This document shows positions 24,459 to 34,967 of a stretch of DNA of 50,579 nt, piece after piece. A model generated the notes under the pieces. It did not search any database. It was given only the letters and a program-made list of their open reading frames with translations, and was not told the origin of the DNA. The stretch's first letter is position 1. Every line of letters begins with the position of its first letter. Position numbers and translations under genes: made by a program. This stretch comes from Oscillospiraceae bacterium (GTDB lineage Bacteria > Bacillota > Clostridia > Oscillospirales > Ruminococcaceae), in the NCBI GenBank assembly GCA_016291435.1, contig JAEEXH010000011.1:1-50579 (forward strand), read 5' to 3'.

Positions 24459-24516
24459 TTTTCAAAGCCCCCTTTTTTCTGTCACGAGATGCGAGTGAAT
24501 ACAGATACTCCATATT

Positions 24517-24545
24517 ATTATATCACAGTTTTTCTGAAATGTAAA
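24517..24545 (-). promoter_or_regulatory. Promoter of the membrane-cluster operon
   Basis: TTTACA (24540-24545), 17-bp spacer, TATAAT (24517-24522), about 55 bp upstream of the first gene. No other clear promoter was found before 4.4 kb, so transcripts from here may run through comM, rodA and miaB. Confidence 0.7.
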
Positions 24546-24590
24546 GTAGGAAGTGGACTATCACCCCAAATTGCGTACGGCAGATCGGGA

Positions 24591-24624
24591 AAAGGCACCG
24601 CAGCAGATGTACCGCGGTGCCTTT
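24591..24624 (-). terminator. Intrinsic terminator after the pseudouridine synthase gene
   Basis: An 11-bp perfect stem (AAAGGCACCGC / GCGGTGCCTTT) with a 12-nt loop starts 12 bp past the stop codon. The minus-strand arm ends in TTTT. It closes the lon-to-pseudouridine-synthase run. Confidence 0.8.
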
Positions 24625-24635
24625 CCTGATATAAT

Positions 24636-25478
24636 TTATTCTTCCAGCAGTGCCTGCATCTCTGCGCGGAGCGGTGCCGTGACGCACATTGCTTCGCCGG
24701 TGTCCGGCTCCGTGAAGCGCATCTCGCCGCAGTGGAGCGCCTGCGCTGTCATGCGCGTGCAGTCGCCGCCGTAGAGCGCATCCCCGAGCAGCGGATACCC
24801 AAGATGCGCCATGTGCACGCGGATCTGGTGCGTTCTGCCGGTCTCGGGCGTGAGCTCGGCAAGTGCGCAGTATGCAGTCTCCCGCAGGACACGGTAATGC
24901 GTCACGGCGCGCCTGCCGCCGGGGTGTACGCAGCGCAGCATGATCGAATCCGGCTTCCGTGCGATCGGCGCATCGACTGTGCCGCTGCCGCGGAGCCCCG
25001 CCGGAACCAGCGCATAATATGTCTTCTGCACCGCCCCGACCGTATGCACGGCGACGGCATCCTTTGCCGCCATGCAGAGCCCGGAGGTGTCGCGGTCAAG
25101 GCGGTTTTTGAGGTGAAAGCCGCAGCCCGGATACTGCGCGGCAAACCAGTTCGCGAGGGTATCATCGCGGTGGAGCATCGAAGGGTGTACGGGCATCCCG
25201 ACCGGCTTATTGACCACGAGCAGCCCTGACGATTCATACACGACCGGCACGGTGAGCGCGGGGTTCGGCGTGTGCGGGCATTCCTCCGGCAGATGCAGCA
25301 GAATGCGGTCGCCGGGCTGCACCCAATCGACCGTGCGGATATGCGCGCCGTCCCGCGTGATGCCGTCGGGGACAGCCTTCAGCCGCTTCACCATCTGCGC
25401 GGAAAGCCCCGCATGCTCCCGCAGAAAGCTGCGCAGAAGCATCGGGGCTTCTCCTGTGACAAGATATACTCTCCGCAT
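24636..25478 (-). CDS. RluA family pseudouridine synthase
   Basis: 280 residues. S4-like N-terminal region (LRSFLREHAGLSAQMVKRLK), then the catalytic domain: LLVVNKPVGMPVHPS, the active-site HLKNRLDRDTSGL with the catalytic Asp, and ELTPETGRTHQIRVHMAHLGYPLLGD. It converts specific uridines in rRNA or tRNA to pseudouridine; the RNA target is not readable from sequence. Starts 3 bp after the ridA stop without a clear ribosome binding site, so coupled. Confidence 0.9.
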   Translation of the reverse strand: MRRVYLVTGEAPMLLRSFLREHAGLSAQMVKRLKAVPDGITRDGAHIRTVDWVQPGDRILLHLPEECPHTPNPALTVPVVYESSGLLVVNKPVGMPVHPSMLHRDDTLANWFAAQYPGCGFHLKNRLDRDTSGLCMAAKDAVAVHTVGAVQKTYYALVPAGLRGSGTVDAPIARKPDSIMLRCVHPGGRRAVTHYRVLRETAYCALAELTPETGRTHQIRVHMAHLGYPLLGDALYGGDCTRMTAQALHCGEMRFTEPDTGEAMCVTAPLRAEMQALLEE

Positions 25479-25481
25479 CGC

Positions 25482-25865
25482 TTATGCTTCGAGCTCCGCG
25501 ATCACTTCGACCTCGGCCAGCACGCCCTTCGGCAGTGCCTTCACCGCGACGCAGCTCCGTGCAGGAAGCGCCGGTGCGGTAAAATACTTCCCGTAGACCG
25601 CATTGAAGGCGGTAAAATCGCCCATATCGGCAAGAAAGCATGTGGTCTTGACGACATTTGCAAAGGATGCGCCCGCAGCTTCCAGCACAGCAGCGAGATT
25701 CTGCATGATCTGCTCGGTCTGCCCTGCGATATCCTGTGCATCGACGCTGCCGGTCGCGGGATTGATCGCGATCTGCCCGGAGGTATAGACCGTGCTGCCG
25801 GAAACGACTGCCTGCGAATAGGGGCCGACTGCGGCGGGGGCTTTGTCCGTGTGGATCAGTTTCAT
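25482..25865 (-). CDS. ridA: RidA family enamine/imine deaminase
   Basis: 127 residues from MKLIHTDKAP; this ATG has GGAGG 9 bp upstream, whereas the ATG nine bases earlier directly touches it. Family motifs: AVGPYSQAVV, VYTSGQIAINP, QTEQIMQNLAAVLEAAG, VVKTTCFLADM, and the conserved Arg in PARSCVAVKALP. RidA hydrolyses reactive 2-aminoacrylate-type enamines. TAACATG links it to the end of engB, so expression follows that GTPase. Confidence 0.92.
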   Translation of the reverse strand: MKLIHTDKAPAAVGPYSQAVVSGSTVYTSGQIAINPATGSVDAQDIAGQTEQIMQNLAAVLEAAGASFANVVKTTCFLADMGDFTAFNAVYGKYFTAPALPARSCVAVKALPKGVLAEVEVIAELEA

Positions 25866-25866
25866 G

Positions 25867-26466
25867 TTATGCATCCTCCTCAGAATCTTCGGTAATATCC
25901 GTGATCAGCGTGCGGAGCGCCTCAACGCCCTCGCCGGTCACGGAAGAAAAGACAATCGTGGTGAGATCGGCAAACTGCGGGAGCTCATCGGGGAGCGCCG
26001 CAAGCCGCGCCGCACGCTCCGATTTGTTGAGCTTATCCGCCTTTGTCAGCACGATCACAAACGGCATTTCGGTGTCGATCAGGAAATTGACCATCTGGAT
26101 GTCATTCTGTGTCGGCGGGTGGCGCAGGTCGATGAGCAGCAGCACGGCACGGAGGTCGCGCTCCTGCTGCAAATAGGCGTTGATCAGCTCCTGCCAGCGC
26201 CGGAGCTCCGTTTTCGCCGTTTTCGCGTAGCCGTAGCCCGGGAGATCGGCGAAGGTCACACCGGAGCAGCGGTAGAAATTGATCGTCGCGGTCTTGCCCG
26301 GCACTGAGCTCACACGCGCCAGATTCTTCCGCTGAAACAGCTTGTTGATCAGCGTTGATTTGCCGACATTCGATCTGCCCGCAAAGGCAATCTCCGGCGT
26401 TGTGCTCTCCGGGAGCTGCGCCGCGAGACCGTAAGCGGAGAGAAATTCTGCGGTATTCCAGTTCAT
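25867..26466 (-). CDS. engB: Ribosome biogenesis GTPase EngB/YsxC
   Basis: 199 residues from MNWNTAEF. GTPase motifs: G1 GRSNVGKSTLIN, G3 DLPGYGYA, G4 TKADK, G5 SSVTG; switch region PGKTATINFY. It assists assembly of the large ribosomal subunit. The ATG overlaps the MFS stop in ATGA. The lon-engB neighbourhood is conserved in Bacillus (lonA-ysxC), here interrupted by an MFS gene. Confidence 0.95.
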   Translation of the reverse strand: MNWNTAEFLSAYGLAAQLPESTTPEIAFAGRSNVGKSTLINKLFQRKNLARVSSVPGKTATINFYRCSGVTFADLPGYGYAKTAKTELRRWQELINAYLQQERDLRAVLLLIDLRHPPTQNDIQMVNFLIDTEMPFVIVLTKADKLNKSERAARLAALPDELPQFADLTTIVFSSVTGEGVEALRTLITDITEDSEEDA

Positions 26467-27644
26467 AAGCATTCCCCCTTCTTCTCTGTTCTGGTTTTGA
26501 TACATGCAAGAAGCATCAGCAGCGGAAAGACTGCCGCTGCGAAAATGCCGGTTTTCAGGGAGGTACAGTCAGCGACCAGCCCGGCGAGCGTCGGACCGCT
26601 CATGCAGCCGATGTCACCTGCGAGCGCCAGCAGTGAAAACATCATGGTTCCGCCGCGCCGCAGCCCGCGTGCTGCCTTGCTGAATGTCCCCGGCCACATG
26701 ATCCCGACAGAAAGCCCGCAGACAGCACAGCCTGCAAGATTCACCGCCGGATGCGGAACGAGCGACACCGTCAGATAGGCGCCAAGACAGAGTGCCGCGC
26801 TCAGGCGCATAAAGCGGTCGAGATCCAGCCTGTCGCCGCACTTTCCGTAAAACAGCCTCGCGCTGCCCATCAGCACGGCAAAGAGCATCGGCCCCGCAAG
26901 GTCGCCGGCAGTCTTGCTGATTTGCAGCCCCTGCTCCGCAAAGAATGATGCCCACTGACTGACAGTCAGCTCGGAGGCACCGGCGCAGACCATCATCAGC
27001 ACCGTGCGCGGAAAGAGACTGCTCCGCAGCAGTTCCCTGAGCGTCATCCCGCTGTCTCCCGTCTCCTCCGGCGATACAATCGGCACGCACAGGAAATTCA
27101 GCGCATTGGCCGCGGGCAGCAGTGCCCAGAAGACACAGAGAATCCTCCAGTGCGCTGTCCCGAACACGGTGAAAAACAGCGTGGACAGCATCACAACGCC
27201 GACCTGTCCCCAGCAATAGAAGGAATGCAGCAGGCTCATCGCCTTTGCTTTATGCGGCGTCGGGCAGCTTTCGGCAATCGGGCTGACCATGACCTCCAGC
27301 AGCCCGCCGCCCACCGCATAGAGCACGACCGCGGTCAGAATGCCGGCGAACGGCGGCATCCGCTCCGGCAGAACCGGCAGCAGCAGGAATCCCGCCGCCG
27401 AAAGCACATGCGCCGTGACCATCACCGCCCGTGCGCCAAGCTTCTCCGCAAACACAGCCGCCAGCAGATCGACCGTAAGCTGCACACCGAAATTGACGGT
27501 GATCAGCAGCGTGATCTGCCGGAGCGGCACGCCGTATTCCCGCTGAAGCGTCAGAAACAGCAGCGGCAGAAAATTGTTGACAACAGCCTGCACGACATAT
27601 CCTGCAAAGCAGGCATACATCGTGCGGTCATAGCTCTGCTTCAT
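26463..27644 (-). CDS. Major facilitator superfamily transporter
   Basis: 393 residues, about twelve membrane helices. FGVQLTVDLLAAVFAEKLGAR is the MFS loop 2-3 region. The middle has AMSLLHSFYCWGQVG, a pattern seen in FucP-like sugar transporters and relatives, and the second half has ARLFYGKCGDRLDLDRFMRL. Substrate unknown. It starts 6 bp after lon and overlaps engB, an unusual insertion in an otherwise conserved lon-engB pair, with no strong ribosome binding site of its own. Confidence 0.85.
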   Translation of the reverse strand: MKQSYDRTMYACFAGYVVQAVVNNFLPLLFLTLQREYGVPLRQITLLITVNFGVQLTVDLLAAVFAEKLGARAVMVTAHVLSAAGFLLLPVLPERMPPFAGILTAVVLYAVGGGLLEVMVSPIAESCPTPHKAKAMSLLHSFYCWGQVGVVMLSTLFFTVFGTAHWRILCVFWALLPAANALNFLCVPIVSPEETGDSGMTLRELLRSSLFPRTVLMMVCAGASELTVSQWASFFAEQGLQISKTAGDLAGPMLFAVLMGSARLFYGKCGDRLDLDRFMRLSAALCLGAYLTVSLVPHPAVNLAGCAVCGLSVGIMWPGTFSKAARGLRRGGTMMFSLLALAGDIGCMSGPTLAGLVADCTSLKTGIFAAAVFPLLMLLACIKTRTEKKGECL

Positions 27645-27650
27645 GAGTGG

Positions 27651-30152
<2,502 letters not shown>

Positions 30153-30244
30153 GTCTTTTTCCAATCTGCCCTGCGCGGCGGAACAGCCTGCCCGCGGCCG
30201 TGCGCAGCCGGAATGCGGGCGAGAATCTGCGGATTGTTTTCTCC

Positions 30245-30273
30245 ATTATACAGGATTCTGCATGAAAAATCAA
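30245..30273 (-). promoter_or_regulatory. lon promoter
   Basis: TTGATT (30268-30273), 17-bp spacer, TATAAT (30245-30250). The leader to the lon ATG is about 85 nt and GC-rich. No CtsR heptad repeat or CIRCE element was found around it. Confidence 0.75.
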
Positions 30274-30275
30274 GT

Positions 30276-30315
30276 GGAAAAAAATTGACACCACTTGGTA
30301 AGAAATGGCGTCAAT
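30276..30315 (-). terminator. Terminator after clpX
   Basis: ATTGACGCCA (minus strand, 30306-30315) pairs with TGGTGTCAAT (30284-30293), one mismatch, 12-nt loop, followed by a T tract. It lies 43 bp after the clpX stop and just upstream of the lon promoter. Confidence 0.7.
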
Positions 30316-30357
30316 TTCCGTATCGTTCTCAATCGTCCGTGCAGGGGCTGCGTGCCG

Positions 30358-31638
30358 TCAGGCGACGACCGGGACCGGCTCGCCGTCCGCGTTCACAAGC
30401 GTCGGGGCAGTGCCGTTCTCAACGCAGTCCTCCGTGACAACGACCTTCCGCACATTTTTGTCGGACGGTGCGTCGAACATGGTCTGCATCAGAATATCCT
30501 CGAGGATGGAGCGCAGGCCGCGTGCGCCTGTCTTCTGCTCGATGGCGCGTCTTGCGATTGCCTTGAGTGCGCCCTCTTCGATCTCCATCTCGATGTGGTC
30601 ATATTTGAACAGCTTTGCATACTGCCGGAGCAGTGCATTCTTCGGCTCGGTAAGGATGCGCACGAGCGAATCCTCGTCCATCTCGTCAAGCGTCGTGATG
30701 ATGGGCAGTCTGCCGATCAGCTCGGGGACGATGCCGTATTTCACGAGATCCTGCGGGATGACCTTGCGGTAGATGTTCTCCTCCTTCTCGGCGGCGGAGT
30801 GCACATCGGCGCCGAAGCCGAGGGAAGAAGACTGCGTGCGGTTCTGGATGATCTGCGAAAGGCCGTCGAAGGCGCCGCCGCAGATGAAGAGGATATTCTT
30901 CGTATTGATGTGGATAAACTCCTGATTCGGGTGCTTTCTGCCGCCCTGCGGGGGAACATTGGAGACAGTGCCCTCAATGATCTTCAGCAGAGCCTGCTGC
31001 ACGCCCTCGCCGCTGACGTCGCGGGTGAGGGAGCGGTTTTCGGATTTGCGCGCAATCTTGTCAATCTCGTCGATATAGATGATGCCGCGCTCGGCTGCGG
31101 CGACGTCGAAGTTTGCCGCCTGAATGAGACGCAGCAGCACATTTTCCACATCATCGCCGACATAGCCTGCCTCGGTGATCGTGGTCGCATCCGCGATGGC
31201 AAAGGGCACATCGAGGATCTTGGCGAGTGTCTGCGCAAGATAGGTCTTGCCGACGCCGGTCGGACCGAGGAGGATGACATTGCTCTTCTGGAGCTCGACA
31301 TCATCGCCGTCGTCGCGGGAAAGAATGCGCTTGTAGTGATTATAGACCGAGACGGAGAGCGCGACCTTTGCGCGATCCTGCCCGATGACATACTCATCAA
31401 GCACCTTCTTGATCTCGGCGGGCTTCAGGAGATTGATCTGGCGCTGCTTCTGCTCTGCGCTGGAGGAGCCGCCGCTGCTCTTGCCCTGCGGCTTGCCCTG
31501 CTCGCCGTAGAGGAGCTCATAGCAGTAGCAGACGCATTCGTCACAGATATTGGAGGTGCCGGCAGAAAACATGCTGCCGACCTTGTTTTCGGGTTTGCCG
31601 CAGAAATTACAGATTCTGAATCCTTTATTCTCTGCCAT
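30358..31638 (-). CDS. clpX: ATP-dependent unfoldase ClpX
   Basis: 426 residues. N-terminal C4 zinc finger (ICNFCGK and ICDECV, Cys 10, 13, 32, 35), AAA+ with Walker [13 protein letters not shown], Walker [14 protein letters not shown], sensor and C-terminal domain with [16 protein letters not shown]. It unfolds substrates for ClpP. Starts 37 bp after clpP with AAAGGA upstream, so co-transcribed with clpP. Confidence 0.97.
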   Translation of the reverse strand: MAENKGFRICNFCGKPENKVGSMFSAGTSNICDECVCYCYELLYGEQGKPQGKSSGGSSSAEQKQRQINLLKPAEIKKVLDEYVIGQDRAKVALSVSVYNHYKRILSRDDGDDVELQKSNVILLGPTGVGKTYLAQTLAKILDVPFAIADATTITEAGYVGDDVENVLLRLIQAANFDVAAAERGIIYIDEIDKIARKSENRSLTRDVSGEGVQQALLKIIEGTVSNVPPQGGRKHPNQEFIHINTKNILFICGGAFDGLSQIIQNRTQSSSLGFGADVHSAAEKEENIYRKVIPQDLVKYGIVPELIGRLPIITTLDEMDEDSLVRILTEPKNALLRQYAKLFKYDHIEMEIEEGALKAIARRAIEQKTGARGLRSILEDILMQTMFDAPSDKNVRKVVVTEDCVENGTAPTLVNADGEPVPVVA

Positions 31639-31675
31639 GTTGTTTCCTTTCGCGGTTTATATATGGTTTCAGAGC

Positions 31676-32266
31676 TCAGCGATGTGTAACAACCTTGTCG
31701 ATCAGGCCGTATTCGAGTGCTTCCTGCGCCGTCATGAAGTTGTCGCGCTCGGTATCCTGACAAAGCTGCTCATAAGGCTTGCCGGTGTTCTGCGCAAGGA
31801 TCGTATTGAGGCGCTCCTTGGTGCGCAGGAGGTTGTCGGTATGGATCTTGATGTCGGTCGCCTGGCCGGAGATGCCGTGGCCGCCGATCAGCGGCTGGTG
31901 AATCATGATCTCGCTGTTCGGCAGGGCAAGGCGCTTGCCCTTGGTGCCGGAGGAGAGCAGGAATGCGCCCATCGAAGCGGCAAGGCCGAAACAGATGGTC
32001 GAGACATCGCACTTGATATACTGCATGGTGTCATAGATGGCAAGGCCGTCGGTGACGGATCCGCCCGGAGAGTTGATGTAGAAGTAGATATCCTTCTCGG
32101 GATCCTGGCTCTCGAGGAAGAGCATCTGCGCGACGATGATGCTTGCGGTGAGGTTGTTGACATCCTCATGCAGCATGATGATGCGGTCTTTCAGCAGGCG
32201 GGAATAGAGGTCATAGCTGCGCTCGCCGTGGCTGTCCTGTTCAATAACGTAAGGGATGGAAGGCAT
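31676..32266 (-). CDS. clpP: ATP-dependent Clp protease proteolytic subunit ClpP
   Basis: 196 residues from [10 protein letters not shown], chosen because AAAGGAG lies 8 bp upstream. Catalytic triad: Ser in [11 protein letters not shown], His in [11 protein letters not shown], Asp in DTERDNFM. Ring-forming ClpP architecture of normal length. Forms the ClpXP protease with the next gene. The 113 bp before it contain a palindrome and a strong hairpin. Confidence 0.97.
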   Translation of the reverse strand: MPSIPYVIEQDSHGERSYDLYSRLLKDRIIMLHEDVNNLTASIIVAQMLFLESQDPEKDIYFYINSPGGSVTDGLAIYDTMQYIKCDVSTICFGLAASMGAFLLSSGTKGKRLALPNSEIMIHQPLIGGHGISGQATDIKIHTDNLLRTKERLNTILAQNTGKPYEQLCQDTERDNFMTAQEALEYGLIDKVVTHR

Positions 32267-32317
32267 AGTAAAAACTCCTTTCATTCATCGGGATTAGAAA
32301 AGCAAGATTCCGGCTCC

Positions 32318-32369
32318 TGTCCCGCAGCATACAGGAATCCCCCTGCTGCGGGACAAAAACCGGTTTTTG
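32318..32369. promoter_or_regulatory. Hairpin plus palindrome between tig and clpP
   Basis: A perfect 12-bp stem (TGTCCCGCAGCA 32318-32329 / TGCTGCGGGACA 32344-32355) abuts a perfect 16-bp palindrome CAAAAACCGGTTTTTG (32354-32369). There is no good T tail on the minus strand after the big stem. Candidates are an mRNA processing or attenuation structure, or an operator for clpP. Confidence 0.5.
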
Positions 32370-32379
32370 ACAATGTGAA

Positions 32380-33759
32380 TTACTCAGCGTCAGCCTTTGC
32401 TTCGTCGGCTGCCTCGCTTGCTGCTGCCTCAGCCTCTGCCTCTGCGTTCTCATCAGAAGCGGGAGCTGCATCGTTGTCAACAACAGCATTCGACTTGACG
32501 AATTCAAGCGCCTTTGTGACGATCAGGTCAGTGCGGTATTCCTCAACCGGAATGCGCGCCTTGACGAGCTCGACCGGAGCTTCCATCTGGGCTGCGAAGT
32601 CAACGAGCGCTTCCTCAAGCTCCTCATCGGAAACGGTGATGCCCTCGGACTCTGCGACCTTCTCAAGTGCGAGTCTCAGCATGACTTCCTTCTTTGCGCG
32701 CTCCTCGTACTCATCGCGGAGCTGCTCCATGGTCATGCCGGTGAGCTGGAGGTAGTCATTCAGCGAAAGATCGCCGTACTGGTGATGGAGCTGATGCTCG
32801 AACTCGTGGATGTGCTGATCAATTCTGCGGTCATACATGACCTGCGGGATGATGCCTTCGGTATTTGCGGCGAGCACATCGCAGACAGCGTTCTCAAACG
32901 CGGTCTTTGCCTGCTGCTCAGCCTGCTCGGTGAGGTGCTTCTTGATATCCTCGCGCATTTCCGCGAGCGTATCGAACTCGGAGACATCCTTCGCAAACTC
33001 GTCATCGACCTCCGGCAGCTCCTGCATGGTGAGGCTCAGCAGCTCGACCTTGAAGACCGCAGCCTTGCCTGCGAAGCGCTCATCGCCGTAGTTCTCCGGG
33101 AAGGTGACATTCACATCGAACTGCTCGCCGATATTGTGACCGACGACGCCCTCCTCAAAGCCCGGGATGAACTGACCGGAGCCGAGGCGCAGCGGATAAG
33201 CCTCGCCCTTGCCGCCTTCAAACGCTTCATCGTCGATGAAGCCCTCGAAGTTGATCGTTGCCTCATCGCCCATCTCAGCGGCTCTGCCCTCGACATCGAC
33301 GACACGCGCCTGACGCTGACGGAGCATCTCGATCTGACGGTCCACATCCTCGTCGGTGACCTCATGCACGATCATCGGTGCATGGATGCCCTTGTACTCG
33401 GAAACGGTGACCTCCGGCTTGGTGAAGAGCACAGCCTTGCAGACAGCGCCCTCAGCCTTGGTGCAGGAGACCAGCTCCACAGACGGGCGGTCGATGATGG
33501 TCAGGCCGAGATCGGAGATGATGGTATCGAGCTCGCCGGGGATCAGGGAGTTCACGGCGTCCTCAAAGAAGACCTCCTCGCCGTAGAGTCTCTCGACGAT
33601 CTTGCGCGGGACCTTGCCCTTGCGGAAGCCCTTGACGGCGATATCCTTCTTCTGGCGGTTATAGACGCGCTCGCAGGCTCTCTCGAGATCCTCTGCGGAG
33701 ATCGAGAAGGTGACCTCCCGCATATTTACATCTGTTTTGGTTTCAGAGATCAGGCTCAT
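32380..33759 (-). CDS. tig: Trigger factor
   Basis: 459 residues from MSLISETKTD, which has GGAGG 8 bp upstream. Ribosome-binding N-terminal domain with VKGFRKGKVPRKIVE, FKBP-type PPIase domain (about 160-245, DEATINFEGFIDDEAFEGG and GSGQFIPGFEEGVVG), helical C-terminal chaperone domain, then an Ala/Glu/Asp-rich acidic tail. It folds nascent chains at the ribosome exit. tig-clpP-clpX-lon is a conserved protein-quality cluster. Confidence 0.97.
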   Translation of the reverse strand: MSLISETKTDVNMREVTFSISAEDLERACERVYNRQKKDIAVKGFRKGKVPRKIVERLYGEEVFFEDAVNSLIPGELDTIISDLGLTIIDRPSVELVSCTKAEGAVCKAVLFTKPEVTVSEYKGIHAPMIVHEVTDEDVDRQIEMLRQRQARVVDVEGRAAEMGDEATINFEGFIDDEAFEGGKGEAYPLRLGSGQFIPGFEEGVVGHNIGEQFDVNVTFPENYGDERFAGKAAVFKVELLSLTMQELPEVDDEFAKDVSEFDTLAEMREDIKKHLTEQAEQQAKTAFENAVCDVLAANTEGIIPQVMYDRRIDQHIHEFEHQLHHQYGDLSLNDYLQLTGMTMEQLRDEYEERAKKEVMLRLALEKVAESEGITVSDEELEEALVDFAAQMEAPVELVKARIPVEEYRTDLIVTKALEFVKSNAVVDNDAAPASDENAEAEAEAAASEAADEAKADAE

Positions 33760-33809
33760 ATACAGTTCCTCCAAATTTGAAATTTCTTTGTGCTGTGACA
33801 GATACAATC

Positions 33810-33838
33810 ATTATAGCACAATCGGGGTTATTTTTCCA
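33810..33838 (-). promoter_or_regulatory. tig promoter (extended -10)
   Basis: TGCTATAAT gives an extended -10 (TATAAT at 33810-33815). The -35 17 bp above is TGGAAA, a poor match. Leader of about 45 nt to the ATG. Confidence 0.65.
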
Positions 33839-33870
33839 GCGGTTTTCCCGCTTTCTTTCTTTTTCACATT

Positions 33871-34563
33871 TTATAGCACGATTTGTGGAATAAACCGTAC
33901 ATAATCACCTGCAATCAGGTGATATGTGACACCGTCGCGCTCGCCGTTGATCGCGTGGCTCTGCGCCCTGCCGTGGACATGCCCGTACCAGCAGTCGGTG
34001 ATGTGATGCCGCCAGAGCACCTCAAGCATCTCCCAGTTGCAGCTCGCGCCGTAAAGCGGCGGATAGTGCAGAAAGGCAATCGGTTTCAGCCCTGCCCGCT
34101 CCGCAGACTGAATGGAAACCTCCAGCCGCTGCGCCTCGCGCGCGATGACCTTTGCGTTTGCCGGCTCATCCTGCTCCATATTGACCCAGCCGCGTGTGCC
34201 GCAGATGCCGTAATTCTCATAAGCATAATGGTCATTGTGCAGGATATTGAGCGTTGTGAGCCCGTGCTCCGCGAAAAAAGCATCCATCTTTTTGCGCGTG
34301 ACCCACCAGTAGTCGTGGTTGCCCTTTATAATTATCTTCCGCTCTCCGGGGAGTGCGTCCAGCCACTGAAAATCCGGCAGCGCCTCCTCCATCGTCATAC
34401 CCCACGAAATATCTCCCGCGAGCACGACTGTATCCTCCGGCTGTATCCGTTCGCACCACGCCTGCTTCAAAAGCTCCGCGTGGTTCTCCCAGCCGGCGAA
34501 AATATCCATCGGCTTTTCCGTGCCGAAGGAAAGATGCGTGTCGCCGATCACATATAAGCTCAT
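33871..34563 (-). CDS. Calcineurin-like metallophosphoesterase
   Basis: 230 residues from MSLYVIGDTHLSFG. Metal-binding motifs in order: GDTHLSFG, LAGDISWGM, IIKGNHDYWW, a His in FLHYPPLYG and the final YGHVHGRA. All expected ligands are present for a dinuclear phosphoesterase. Substrate unknown; the family includes nucleases and nucleotide phosphatases. The ATG overlaps the DUF1284 stop (ATGA), so it is the last gene of the rplS-thrC run. Confidence 0.88.
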   Translation of the reverse strand: MSLYVIGDTHLSFGTEKPMDIFAGWENHAELLKQAWCERIQPEDTVVLAGDISWGMTMEEALPDFQWLDALPGERKIIIKGNHDYWWVTRKKMDAFFAEHGLTTLNILHNDHYAYENYGICGTRGWVNMEQDEPANAKVIAREAQRLEVSIQSAERAGLKPIAFLHYPPLYGASCNWEMLEVLWRHHITDCWYGHVHGRAQSHAINGERDGVTYHLIAGDYVRFIPQIVL

Positions 34564-34967
34564 GCATCCTCCTTTGCCGCGCAGACCGCTTCCCACCGGC
34601 AGCCGCCGCAGACCGTATGCAGCAGATGCTTCTCAAGGATCTGCGCACAGACCGTTTCGCGGAACACCGACCAGCGGAGCGCAGAGCCGGCGTGCAGCCC
34701 GCAGAGCGAGAGCACGCCGTTGTCATAATCAGAAACCTTGTCCGCGCTCGTGCAGACGCCGCCGTGATTGTGCGGGCAGGCTGCGCAGAGCGCATCGCAG
34801 TGCGTCACCAGCGTGATCTCGGGATCCTCCGCTTCAAGCACCGCGATCACTTCTGTCATGTGCCGGACAAATTCCGCGCTGTATCCCCTGCCCTCAAAGA
34901 ATCCGATGCAGAGACCGTGGTGCGGGCGGAGCAGGATGCGCTCAGATGCCGAGCTGCTGCTTGACAT
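34560..34967 (-). CDS. DUF1284 family Cys-rich protein
   Basis: 135 residues from the second in-frame ATG; an ATG 15 bp earlier is possible. The DUF1284 pattern is visible: LRPHHGLCIGFFEGRGYSAE, HCDALCAACPHNHGG, YDNGVLSLCGLH. The nine or so Cys, in CxxC and CxxxxxC groups, and the His pair suggest an Fe-S cluster or metal site. The 5' end overlaps the last 26-41 bp of thrC, so no independent ribosome binding site is seen. Function unknown. Confidence 0.8.
   Translation of the reverse strand: MSSSSSASERILLRPHHGLCIGFFEGRGYSAEFVRHMTEVIAVLEAEDPEITLVTHCDALCAACPHNHGGVCTSADKVSDYDNGVLSLCGLHAGSALRWSVFRETVCAQILEKHLLHTVCGGCRWEAVCAAKEDA

Noticed and set aside
21690-24500. Lys/Arg/Ala-rich protein tails as a sign of frameshifted sequence
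   Set aside because: The tails stay in one frame, end in stops followed by proper ribosome binding sites, and recur in several unrelated genes here, so they look genuine.
32260-33860. CtsR or CIRCE heat-shock operators before the clp and tig genes
   Set aside because: No GGTCAAA-type tandem heptads and no TTAGCACTC-N9-GAGTGCTAA were seen in these spacers.
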